Assembly (NCBI GenBank): GCA_021927905.1
Contig: BLLK01000074.1
Coordinates: 124,001 to 188,000, forward strand
Source: Chaetoceros tenuissimus
Lineage: Eukaryota; Bacillariophyta; Thalassiosirophyceae; Chaetocerotales; Chaetocerotaceae
Reading direction: 5' to 3'
Length of the DNA: 64,000 nucleotides
Shown piece after piece: positions 53,901 through 63,607 of the stretch. The number at the start of each line of letters is the position of its first letter. The first letter of the stretch is position 1. The notes under the pieces were generated by a model. That model did not search any database. It was not told the origin of the DNA and was given only the letters and a program-made list of their open reading frames with translations. The translations under genes and the position numbers were made by a program.

Positions 53901-56900
53901 TCATGCAAGAATTCTAAAAATATTGGCACTATCACTCTCGATTTCTTTGTTGAGATTTGAGGTACGCTTTCAAGAACTTTCCAGACATTCTCAAAGACAG
54001 TCATGCGATCTGTGGATTGGTGTCTGGATACTCGGCCTGCACTTTTGGCCCTACGAAGTTGTTCCCCAAAGAAGGCAGAATCTTCTCCTGAACTTTCATC
54101 CCACCTCGATATCAAAGAATGTTCTTTCCCCATATCAGATCCTATTCCTTCATCATCACTCACTTCTTGATCGTTATTATTTTCATTATCATGTACGAAA
54201 TAAGAAGAGCTCATTACAAGATCAAGTTGATTTGCTATTGTAGGCCACACGGAAACTTCGTGCCCAGTAACCAATGCAGATATAGCTCTGACAGCTGTCG
54301 TCCATAGTGGGAGAAATTTCACATACAATAACCCAAACATGTAGTTTGCTGCAGCTTCAGAGTACAAAGCAGGTAGTTTGCCTGACCTTCCAAGAACCTC
54401 AATTCTATTAACAGCAGTGGTGAGTCGACGTTCGTTGTGTAAATTGATCTCAGTAGTTTCTATTAACAACATTGTCTCCAATATATCACACATTCCCGTC
54501 AGATATCCTACAACAGAGCTGCTTTTCTGACTTTTTGGTTTCTGAAAGTCTCGTTCGTCGAGGTCTTCGTCAAGGTCAAGTTCGTCAAAATCTGTCACAT
54601 ATGGTAATTGTGGTAAAGTAGCAAGAATTCGGAGAGTATGAAGTCTTAAAAAATGGTTGCTAGCCTTGAGGTTCGATGACAATATATCAAGGAGTTTATT
54701 CGATTCCAGAGAAAAAGCAAGTTCTGCTTTCTTCATCAGAACGGCTAGTTCTGCCGACGCTTTGACTGCCAGTACACTCTGAGGGAACTTTGAAAGCATA
54801 TTGTTTGAAATTACCGCAATTTGTTGAACTGTTTTTAAAATTGAACCCTTTCCATTTCCTTGTGCTATGGAATCAGAAATAGTAAACACACTTGCCTCGA
54901 CTAGGAGGGAAGATGCAACAATCAAATCTCTTTCGAGAACTTTATCAATATTTGACTTCCAGATCTTTTCAAGAACTTTCTTGATCTTCTTCAATATTTT
55001 TTCAGCAAGATCACTGTTTTCTTTGCCAGAACCATCACTTCGTAGAAGAACAAGAAATGGGACAATTCTTGCAGTATATCCTAAGTGGACTAACACATTT
55101 TTGTCTATTGTTGCTTTTGATATGTCAAACTCTTTAAGGCACTCATCAATTAGAGTTGACTTTGTATGTTTAGGGAGATAACATTTGTGGGCAAGATCAG
55201 TACTGAACAAATCATCGCTATCATCCTTTTCGGAAAACACATCAGTAGTCTGTACCAATCTGGACGTGGCAACAGCATGAAGGGTAACCAACAAATTATC
55301 GTGTGAATCACCATCAACCTTATCTGCCACAGCCTCAAGAATCTTAGGCGCCAAGTACTGAGATGCTTGATCTTCTGAAAGAAAAGGTAAAAGTTCTCTC
55401 GACATGACAAGGATAGGATCCACCACCATGTCTTCACCTTTTGATATAGTAGAAATGAAATCTCTCATACGTCTACCAAATGACACATGTTTGGAAAATG
55501 CTCTCCAAGATGCACAGAATAGTCTCAATACTTTGGTTTGGTTCAGCGGTGGTAGCTGTCGATAAAAATCAGGTTGAAGAATTTCCTCCAAAAGACTAGT
55601 CATTTTTTGTGAGTTTAGTTCTGAAAGTTGAGGAAAACTATCACTTTTCAACAAAGCTCCCTCCCGATGGGACACGCATTCTGTTACAATATCTACAATA
55701 TGACCGAAACTGACATGGAATCCACTCTTGCCTGATTTAGAACTTTCCATGGATGATCTCAATTGACTAAACATGAGGTCCCAAAGAGCTTCAAAATTCT
55801 TTCCATCAATAATTTGACCCCGAATTTTGTACATGACTAGAGATATGAAATCAAAAACGACTTTTCTCTTGAAACATTCAATATCGGTCATTTTCATCCC
55901 TGCTTCTTTCTCAGAAGGAACCAAATTTGAAAGCAATATTTTGAGCACTGCTTTGGACTTGGAATGAAGTTTTCCTGGAACACCCCTCACAACGTAAAAT
56001 AGCAACAAAGCAACTCCATCCAAAGCATTGTCCCTACTCTTTTCTACAATAGAGTTATGTTCCAAGTTTGGTTCAAAGCATTTTGACAAGATGTCATTTT
56101 GATCAGTGACTTTGAATTGGACAACATTAGCTGACGAAGTAGCAAGAGAGCGCACTACTCGGCGTATGTGCTTTTTCTTTGAAGTATTGCTTTTCAACTT
56201 TCGTACAAGCGGTGCAAACGATTCAGCACCAAGTCTTCGTACAAATTCAGATTTATGAGTAAGAACAGACCCATAGTATTTTCTCATCATTTCCAAACAA
56301 CCTTCTGACTTGTCATCAGTATCTTCTTTACTTTCAGTTTTCTCATTTAGAAATGAACTAGCATCATAACGAAAGATATATGAAAGTGTACGGAACGCTG
56401 TTTCAACCACAGTAACATCTAAAGCAAGACTTTTCTTAGATCCATCTTCATTTGTAGGTGATGGTGGATTAATCAAATCATTGACGATACGTGGCAAAAT
56501 GTAAGTGTGAACATATGGATGAATTTCATGTCTTAAATCTCTAGCCAAGACCGAAAGTAAATGCAACACATCTGTAGTAGCAATGTTGACAACAAATAAT
56601 TTACGGTTCTTTTTCAAACTACTTGCTTTCCAAATTTCTTCTGGGGAAGGATCCTTAGGTGCATCGTGTAGTGAGAGCACATAGCTCATGAGGATATGAA
56701 CAATTTTTTCAGCATGATGAAGAATCTCAGGCAAAGATCCCACCAGAGGAGATAGTTCATAGTAGCATTTTGAAAATAAAGTGGATGCATTTCTATCTCT
56801 AGCTAAATCGAGTTCCATTTGAAAAGTACTATTGACATCCAACTCCATAAGTTGCTCCTCTTCATCGTCAGAAAAGAAATCTTTGTCAGTGATTACGACT

Positions 56901-57151
56901 TTTTTCTCTCCACTGGCATCTGAAATAATCTTTCTCTTTTTGCGTTTCTTGGATGAGTCATTGAATTGATCACGATGATGAACTCTCTCTTCTCTAGATG
57001 CTGCACTTGTTACAACTCCTGTACGTCTTTTATAGGATCGATAAACATCAGCCGATGCTTGCTTTGCACGTTGCTTTGCAGATACGAACTTGATGCGATT
57101 TTTCCCATCCGCATCGGGGTTGAACGATTTTACATGTTGATGATTATTCAT
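47908..57151 (-). CDS. UTP20: UTP20-like small-subunit processome component
   Basis: Three exons, 57151-53811, 53744-49475 and 49386-47908, with introns of 66 and 88 nt (phases 2 and 0), form one gene of about 3,029 aa. Human UTP20 is about 2,785 aa. I start at MNNHQHVKSFNPDADGKNRIKF; the frame above it has only a TTG. The protein is a HEAT/ARM-type helical solenoid. DRIM/UTP20 landmarks in exon 2: QRQLQKKLVAFLKMFGKVKG, LYKHKYLLVIFQSFLSNPD, FPIIIRILFGRLSARGGGG and AVRRAAILSFMSGF. An acidic stretch (EEEDEDIDDSDEEEEKK) lies at about 50350-50400. The C-terminus is very basic (KRKISKQQKEKSRKKRR), fitting a nucleolar protein. UTP20 works in 90S pre-ribosome assembly and 18S rRNA maturation. Confidence 0.9.
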
Positions 57152-57716
57152 CGTTCCTTTGATTGTTGATTCTAAGAATAGATAGCAGCAACAACTCAAA
57201 TAGAATGATGAAGGTGATAGTTGTTTATTTTTTGTTCTTTAGAAATGTGAAGATTGACAAGATTTTGGCTGGTTCAGAGCAATCACCAACCCAAGAGGAA
57301 ACATATTTCATCCTGAGATTTTCCCGTTGCCCCTTTTCTATCAAAAGTTCAAAGTAGAGCTTTTCCCCTTTCCCTTTTACGTCTTCCAATAGAGTGTCTT
57401 TTATCAAATAGCCTATAATGACATGGATATGACATCATATTTACGTAGATTAACCACGTATGTGTAGCCACACAATCGTCGCGCGAAAGTTTGCAACCAC
57501 AGACGAGTACGTGTTATCTCCACAAAACGTACTCAAAAGTGTTTCCATACATTTGCCCTGTAGAAATCTACGTAGAAAGGATTTCATCGGCTTCTAACCT
57601 CGGAAAACGTAAAACGTACTACAGGTGTCAAAAGCTAGCAGAGCACCACGCTTCTTCAGCAAAGCCAAAAAGCATCTTTCTCAAACACTCACAAAAATTA
57701 AAACTTGATTTTCAAA
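57152..57716. promoter_or_regulatory. Divergent promoter region with E2F-like site and ACGT cluster
   Basis: It lies between UTP20 (minus) and the N+C-module gene (plus). GCGCGAAA at 57481-57488 is the reverse complement of TTTCGCGC, an exact E2F consensus match. Seven ACGT cores occur between 57443 and 57617, including the palindromes TACGTA (57442-57447) and CTACGTAG (57568-57575). Function is inferred from motif type only. Confidence 0.4.
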
Positions 57717-58842
57717 ATGGTAAGACAGAACATGTTTCAAGAAAAACTCAGATGCAGCAGTGGAAGACAGTGTATAGGGTGCCAGTCTACAGAGCAGATG
57801 AACTGAAGGAAGGAAAGGAAATACAAAGCATTGAAAATGAATTTGCACTGGACAAGATCTTTTGGTTGAACACATATCTTTTGGTTGAACACATATCTTT
57901 GAACCTATCTTTTGAAGCAAGCTTCTCACATCTCTTTCATCTAATAGTACAAGTCTCTTGCTATCGCTGCACTTATCTCCGGAGCATCTGCTTTCGCTCC
58001 AGTTCAATTTGGAGCTCGTACCTCCACCGCTGTTTTCTTCGAGTTCGGAGAGTACGACGGAAAGATGTGGGATAACGAGGCAAAGAAGGATGTATACGCT
58101 AAGTGGGATCCATCTACTCCACGTTCCACCAGAAACTTCAACCCATTCGAGACCTTTGGAGGAAACACCCCAGATGCATCTGGAATCTACCCTGGTGAGA
58201 TGCGTTACAAGGACCCAATTCGCCCAGATGTTAACTTCTCTATCATGATGGCTGAGCGTGCTGAGGCTGAGGAGCGTGCTGCTAACCCAAAGCCAGGTGA
58301 TGTTGCAGGAGCTCCAGGACGTAAGGGTGCTGAAGGTGGTGCAGCTCCACAGGGTGCTGTTATGGCTCCAGCTCCAGGTAAGTTTTTGTGAGAAATCTCT
58401 TTGGACATGCAATATTCATCTTCTTTTGACTGACATGTTTTGTATCAAAGCTGCTCCAGCTCCAGCTGCATACGCTCCACCACCAGCTGCTCCAGCTGCA
58501 CCAGCTGCTCCAGCATACACTCCACCAGCACCAGCTGCTCCAGGTAACCCAATGGGAGGATACGTACCAGGTGGATTCGCTCCAGCTGCTCCAGCTGCTG
58601 CTGCACCAGCTGCATACACTCCACCAGCACCAGCTGCTCCTGCTGCACCAGCTGCTGGTCAACCAGGATGGGTTGATCCTAACCCAGCACCAATGTCTGA
58701 TGCTCAGGCTCTTGAGATGGGATGGTCCATGGGAGGACAAGCACACACCAAGGACCCAACTCCAGTTGTAGATTCTGATCCAAGAAAGACCATCCCACAG
58801 GGAGAGTCCTTCGAGGAGTACATGAAGAGCCGTGGAATGTAA
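57717..58842 (+). CDS. Plastid-targeted N-module + Pro/Ala linker + C-module protein
   Basis: Proposed exons: 57717-57719 (only the ATG), 57948-58377 and 58451-58842, with introns of 228 and 73 nt, give 274 aa. Joining ATG to the acceptor CTAATAG gives [19 protein letters not shown], a textbook signal peptide plus ASAFAP plastid junction; an alternative acceptor 6 nt on drops YK. Then comes the N-module shared with the gene at 3486 ([48 protein letters not shown]), a roughly 100-residue Ala/Pro linker, and a C-module ([49 protein letters not shown]). No membrane helix is present. It looks like a soluble, partly disordered plastid protein; a scaffold or linker role is inference. Confidence 0.78.
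57857..57900 (+). repeat. 22-bp tandem duplication inside the first intron
   Basis: Two copies of a unit containing CTTTTGGTTGAACACATAT lie head to tail shortly before the acceptor of the start-codon intron. No function is evident. Confidence 0.7.
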
Positions 58843-58857
58843 ATATTTTGAACACTC
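58630..58857 (+). repeat. 228-bp segment shared with 60115-60342 (copy 1)
   Basis: It covers the end of the Pro/Ala linker, the whole C-module, the stop codon and about 15 nt of 3' UTR. It differs from the copy at 60115-60342 at 2 of 228 positions by my count; beyond the shared AACACTC the sequences diverge at once. Confidence 0.9.
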
Positions 58858-59545
58858 TTATTATAGCATGTCCAGTGAGAAACTTTAAAATACATAAACC
58901 AAGTTTTATTCTTTATAATTCTTCCCCATATGTCCAACATGAATTTACTGTGAAGGAAAGGAAACTACACCACCGTCTACATCGTGTCTGAAGAAAATAC
59001 TGGTAGCATATCTATCTTGTGGAGTCATATGTTTTCACTCTAGAGACAGGCCTTGTTAGTAATGATCCATGGTGTTGCACGTTTAGTTTTAATTCATCAA
59101 AGCCCGCCAAAATTGAAGTTAGAACCAATCGAAATGAACTGACAAAATTTCGTAGAGACGCATGTCGGAAGTAAGATCAAATCATATTTTAGCTATTTCG
59201 CCTTGACTGTTTTTGCATTGAAACTTTCGACAATGTAAAGAATATGTAATAATATCCACATTGATTATATACATAAAAACAAATCTATTTACATTTATCA
59301 TTTATTTTAGAATCAATCTGATAGAACATCATCAAAAGAAAGCAACGTTTACTTCTGAGTATTAATGTTCATCCAATTTATACATGATAGCCGTTGTAAC
59401 GTCTGCTACAGGTTTTGGTCTCCCTCAGTTTGAATTTTACAACTGACGTCACGGGATGGATCTTCTTGGAGTTCGACCTCAAAAATGCTTTCATCGCACA
59501 CAACAAACCTCATTACTCTCATAATTACCTAACTAGATATTAAAG
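58843..59545. promoter_or_regulatory. Intergenic region with a CRE palindrome upstream of the two-C-module gene
   Basis: No gene was seen. TGACGTCA at 59444-59451, a perfect cAMP-response-element palindrome, lies about 95 nt before the ATG at 59546. In diatoms TGACGT-type sites control CO2/cAMP-responsive plastid genes; a role here is inference. Confidence 0.45.
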
Positions 59546-60327
59546 ATGAAGACCGCTTTCGCTTTCTCTGCTCTTGTTGCTTCTGCTGCTGCTTTCTCCC
59601 CAGCACTTACCAACCGTGCTTCCTCTGCACTTTTCGTTGATCCTAACCCAGCACCAATGAATGATGCTCAAGCTCTTGAGATGGGATGGTCCATGGGAGG
59701 ACAAGCTCACACCAAGGACCCAACTCCAGTTGTAGACTCTGATCCAAGAAAGACCATCCCACAGGGAGAGTCCTTCGAGGAGTACATGAAGAGCCGAGGA
59801 GGAGCTGCTGCTGCTCCAGCTCCAGCTGCTCCTGCACCAGTTGCTCCAGCACCAGGTATGTTTATCTGATGGACACAAGATATGTGCAACTCGACATGAC
59901 ATATGTTATGCCTAGGTGCTATTGCGAATGACTTCTTTCACTTTACTAACTCTTTCTCTATCTTTTAGTTGCATACACTCCACCACCAGCTGCATACACT
60001 CCACCTCCAGCTGCACCAGCTTCCAATATGCCATACGGAGCTCCAGCTGCACCAGCTTCCAATATGCCATACGGAGCTCCAGCTGCACCAGCTGCTCCAG
60101 CATACACTCCACCTCCAGCTGCTCCTGCTGCACCAGCTGCTGGTCAACCAGGATGGGTTGATCCTAACCCAGCACCAATGTCTGATGCTCAGGCTCTTGA
60201 GATGGGATGGTCCATGGGAGGACAGGCTCACACCAAGGACCCAACTCCAGTTGTAGATTCTGATCCAAGAAAGACCATCCCACAGGGAGAGTCCTTCGAG
60301 GAGTACATGAAGAGCCGTGGAATGTAA
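59546..60327 (+). CDS. Plastid-targeted protein with two C-modules joined by Pro/Ala linker
   Basis: Exons 59546-59855 and 59969-60327 (113-nt GTATGT...TTTTAG intron) give 222 aa. MKTAFAFSALVASAAAFSP is a signal peptide with an AAF-SP plastid junction. Two C-modules of about 54 residues (each starting VDPNPAPM and ending EEYMKSRG) flank an Ala/Pro linker. The linker has a perfect double ASNMPYGAPAAP, a 36-bp repeat. The intron falls within the linker after CCA-G, the same site and phase as the last intron of the gene at 57717. Compared with that gene, the N-module is replaced by a second C-module. No membrane helix is present. Function unknown; repeated ordered motifs joined by disordered linkers are typical of multivalent scaffolds. 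Confidence 0.85.
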
Positions 60328-60342
60328 ATATTTTGAACACTC
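60115..60342 (+). repeat. 228-bp segment shared with 58630-58857 (copy 2)
   Basis: It is closer to the 3' end of the other gene than to the first C-module of its own gene (59637-59797), which differs at roughly six or seven sites and lacks the 3' UTR match. This points to gene conversion or a very recent duplication. Confidence 0.9.
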
Positions 60343-61027
60343 GGGTTTTTGGTATTTAAGCCTTTATAATATTAGTTAGATTTTATCGTGTGCTGTGTGA
60401 CAATCTATTGCTAGTCCAAGTGAAGTAAACGAGGTAGATGCAATTAGAATATTTAATATTGTCTGTGTCATGGACACATAACACATAATTTAAAAGGCAC
60501 TTTTTATAAACACTGTTTTTGAAAAACATATTTCCATACCTCATATCTCATTTGTATTTTGTTTGACAACAAGAAGACGGAGATTTGTTCAAATGAAAGT
60601 AGCCGAGACTTACCTTTTTATGGCTACAATTATTCCTGTTTTAGCTGCTGCATTGAATATTTATATATTTCATTCATTGAAAATGAATTGCATGATAGAT
60701 AGAAACAACTGCTATTACGTTGTACAATATTCAAAAAATAAATATATTTTTCGTATCTTTTTTGAAAATGAAACCAAATGAAACATACCTTCGTATCCAA
60801 ATATCCATACCTTAATGGAAAACTTTCCATGATAGGTTCTGAGAAAGATTAAAAGCAGGAAAGAAGTCTCAGCACCATGCAAACACATCGCACATCGCAC
60901 ATCATCTCCAATCAACAAAGAAAAAGTAATTGATGAGAAAGAAATAAATGTCACACAGTAATACAATCTATCAACATCAGTCAAGGGCTCTTAATACAAC
61001 TGAACTATTAATTAATATTTTTCCAAG
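60328..61027. other. Intergenic gap
   Basis: AT-rich. Short overlapping frames at about 60563-60984 have no domain, targeting or composition support. No RNA gene was recognised. Confidence 0.4.
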
Positions 61028-62812
61028 ATGCAGTCAGTAGAGGTGGCTAATGGCGTTGTCAATTTGGGCAACACATGTTACATGAACGCTGTGATACAAT
61101 CTTTGGCACATGCACCTGACCTATGCATGGCAATTGATTGTGAGCCACATTGTGCCTCTTGCCCAATATATCAACGTAATCAGAGTCTAAAGGAATCTTC
61201 AGAGACTTCTGAAAATTCGGAATTTTGCATGTTGTGTGAGTTGGAACTTCTTTTAATTGAATTACACAAGCAAAAGCACGACTCTGGCCCAGTATCTCCC
61301 TCAGTCTTTGTAGATGGATTCATTAAACATATCGCACCATGGTTCAAACTTGGAGTTCAAGAAGACAGCCATGAATTTTTGCGTCTACTTATTGACGCAA
61401 TGCAAAAAAGTTCAAAGAAAAAAGAAGCTGAAACTAAGACAAAAACCGAAGAAGACGACGAAGCCAAACAAGAAGAATATTCATTTCGTTTGTTCTGCGG
61501 AGAAGTTGAATCTACTGTTACCTGTTCCAACTGCTCATCTATATCATCTACTATTGATCCTATTGAAGACATTGGACTCGAGGTCACAAATTCATCATCT
61601 TCAAATTATGCTGCTTCAACCTATGGGAGATCAGGAAGTTCATCACCGACACCATCTTCCCTCACAGACATTAATACTGCTTTGAAGAAATTCATAGCTA
61701 CTGAAAATTTGGATTCTGGATACAAATGCGAGGAATGCTCAAAAGTTGGAAGAGCGACTAAGCAGTCAAAGCTGAAAAGTCTTCCTCCTATACTCACCCT
61801 TCATATCAAACGCTTTCGATATGGTAATGATACCAAGGGGCTATCGCACTTACCTTCAAGACGTGGTCCAAGTCCTGGTTTAGATAATGTTGGATCTTCT
61901 GGATCTGCAAAGATTGAAGGTCACGTCAAGTTTCCACAAGTGTTTGATATTCGTCCATATGTTACAGATGATTTACAGGAAAAGTCAAAGAGTATGCTCT
62001 CTCGTCTTTTTGCTGTAATTGTACACTCAGGAAAGAATAGTCACTCAGGTCACTACATTAGTTATGTCCGCAATGTTGCAAAGAACGAGTGGTGGAAAAT
62101 GGATGATGGAAAAGTAATGCTTGTCTCCAAAGACGAAGTTTTCAACGCTGAAGCATATATGCTTTTCTATAGGGTAGTTGATCACCCAGTCAGTGTAGAT
62201 TTGAAAGCCAAGAGCTTGAAGAAAGCAGAAGAAGATGCCAAGAAGAAAGCAGAAGAAGATGCAAAGAAAGAACTAGAAGCTGCCAAGATCAAGGAAGAGA
62301 TTACAGAAACTTCCAATGGATCTGTCAATTCAACGTCACTTTCAGGACCTACATCGCTAGATGCTTCAACAGTTGTGACAAGCATATCAAATGAAGCAAG
62401 CTCTGGCAAAAAGAGAAAGAGAGATTCACCTGACTTCAAGTCTGGAGAAGAATGGGCCCGTAAAATGACAAACAAACCTAAATCGATGCTTCAGTTTATT
62501 CGTGCTGCACAAGATTACTTTTGCGAACGCATTGAGCTAGAGCCTGAGTACCTCCAAATGATGACGGATGAAGTCGAGGCTGGTCAACAAAGAACTCAAA
62601 ATCCATCGTTTGGCATTTCTCTGAAAGGCGATGTATCAAACTATCACGTCATAGATGAATTCCGTCATGCATTATGGACTCTGTTTGAGCAAATTCTGCC
62701 AAGAGATCAAGGAGAACTGGAAGATTTGTTTAGGCCAAAAGAAAAGAAGAACGGAGGAGGACGATCAGGCAATCAAGCTGAAAATGGAGCTGTGAAAACC
62801 GAGACCAAATAG
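61028..62812 (+). CDS. Ubiquitin-specific protease (USP/UBP family)
   Basis: A single exon of 594 aa. The Cys box begins almost at the N-terminus (VNLGNTCYMNAVIQSL, catalytic Cys17). QEDSHEFLRLLIDAM, the zinc-ribbon Cys pairs CSNC and CEEC, LPPILTLHIKRFRYG, the His box NSHSGHYISYVRN and WWKMDDGKVMLV complete a full USP catalytic core. The pattern is closest to the USP36/USP42 and plant UBP group. A charged Lys/Glu/Ala coiled coil and a possible nuclear signal (GKKRKRDSPD) follow, then an ordered C-terminal domain (SMLQFIRAAQDYFCERIELE). All catalytic residues appear present. It removes ubiquitin from proteins; substrates unknown. Confidence 0.92.
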   Translation: MQSVEVANGVVNLGNTCYMNAVIQSLAHAPDLCMAIDCEPHCASCPIYQRNQSLKESSETSENSEFCMLCELELLLIELHKQKHDSGPVSPSVFVDGFIKHIAPWFKLGVQEDSHEFLRLLIDAMQKSSKKKEAETKTKTEEDDEAKQEEYSFRLFCGEVESTVTCSNCSSISSTIDPIEDIGLEVTNSSSSNYAASTYGRSGSSSPTPSSLTDINTALKKFIATENLDSGYKCEECSKVGRATKQSKLKSLPPILTLHIKRFRYGNDTKGLSHLPSRRGPSPGLDNVGSSGSAKIEGHVKFPQVFDIRPYVTDDLQEKSKSMLSRLFAVIVHSGKNSHSGHYISYVRNVAKNEWWKMDDGKVMLVSKDEVFNAEAYMLFYRVVDHPVSVDLKAKSLKKAEEDAKKKAEEDAKKELEAAKIKEEITETSNGSVNSTSLSGPTSLDASTVVTSISNEASSGKKRKRDSPDFKSGEEWARKMTNKPKSMLQFIRAAQDYFCERIELEPEYLQMMTDEVEAGQQRTQNPSFGISLKGDVSNYHVIDEFRHALWTLFEQILPRDQGELEDLFRPKEKKNGGGRSGNQAENGAVKTETK

Positions 62813-63112
62813 TCCCATCAAATTAATTATAACTCTAAACTTGCTAGCAACAATTTTTTCATTTAGGTTTTTCACGCATATATGATGATACAAAACAGGC
62901 TACATATAGATAACGCAAATCATAGGTTGGATGTGTAAGTAACTTCTATACATTATATTGTTCGAAGTGCATACTTGTCTTTTTCATGTTGTACATCCAA
63001 AAAAGTCTGTACAAATAACAGGTAGCTTTAAATATCCTAGAGCTCTTGCAATTGAACTATATCACAACAGCTTGCCTTTCATCATTTTCTACAAAGACTG
63101 ACCATTGAATAT
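62813..63112. other. Short convergent intergenic region
   Basis: It carries the 3' ends of the USP gene (plus) and the small plastid gene (minus). No gene seen. Confidence 0.4.
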
Positions 63113-63607
63113 TTACTCAACATCAGCAAGTGGTGGGGAAAGGTAAAGGATAAGTGCAGCAAGGGAAAGAATTCCGAAAACTGGGAAAAGGTATCCTCCG
63201 AAGTCCTGTACGTTGGAAGCAACAAGGTTTGCGTTTTGTGCAACGTTGGAAACAGCGATGTCAGATCCCTCCATCATCATCTTTGGTGCCTCTGGAGCAG
63301 CGAAAGAAGCGCGGGATACTATGGTGATGCAAAAGTTGTTAGAAAAGTCGTATGAAAAATTGAATATAGATTCATCAACATTTACAAAAAGCTTCCCCAT
63401 TCTTGAGAATATTGCAACAATTCTTTGAAATCTTTTTTCTCAATCTTTCTTCAGCCGTTGGAGATGATGTCATGAAAACTCTTTCCTCAATCACATCTTC
63501 TCTTGAACGAGAAAAGCTATGGAAAACTCACCAGCGTAGTTAGCTGGCTGAACGAATGCAGATGCAGCAGCGATGATAAGAGCGAAAACGAAGAGAGCGC
63601 GAGCCAT
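63113..63607 (-). CDS. Small single-helix plastid protein, possible photosystem subunit
   Basis: Exons 63607-63532 and 63318-63113 (213-nt GTGAGT...CATAG intron) give 93 aa. MARALFVFALIIAAASAFVQP is a signal peptide plus ASAF plastid junction. A second region (APEAPKMMMEGSDIAVSNVAQNANLVASNV) could include a lumen-targeting cleavage site. One membrane helix follows (YLFPVFGILSLAALILYLSPP) with a short acidic tail (LADVE). Size and layout are those of nuclear-encoded low-molecular-weight photosystem II subunits (PsbW- or PsbX-like), but I cannot name it with certainty. Confidence 0.75.

Noticed and set aside
57491-58075. A 194-codon frame overlapping the start of the N+C-module gene
   Set aside because: It runs through the proposed intron in another frame and has no homology to the paralogs, whereas the spliced frame gives a plastid presequence and the shared N-module.
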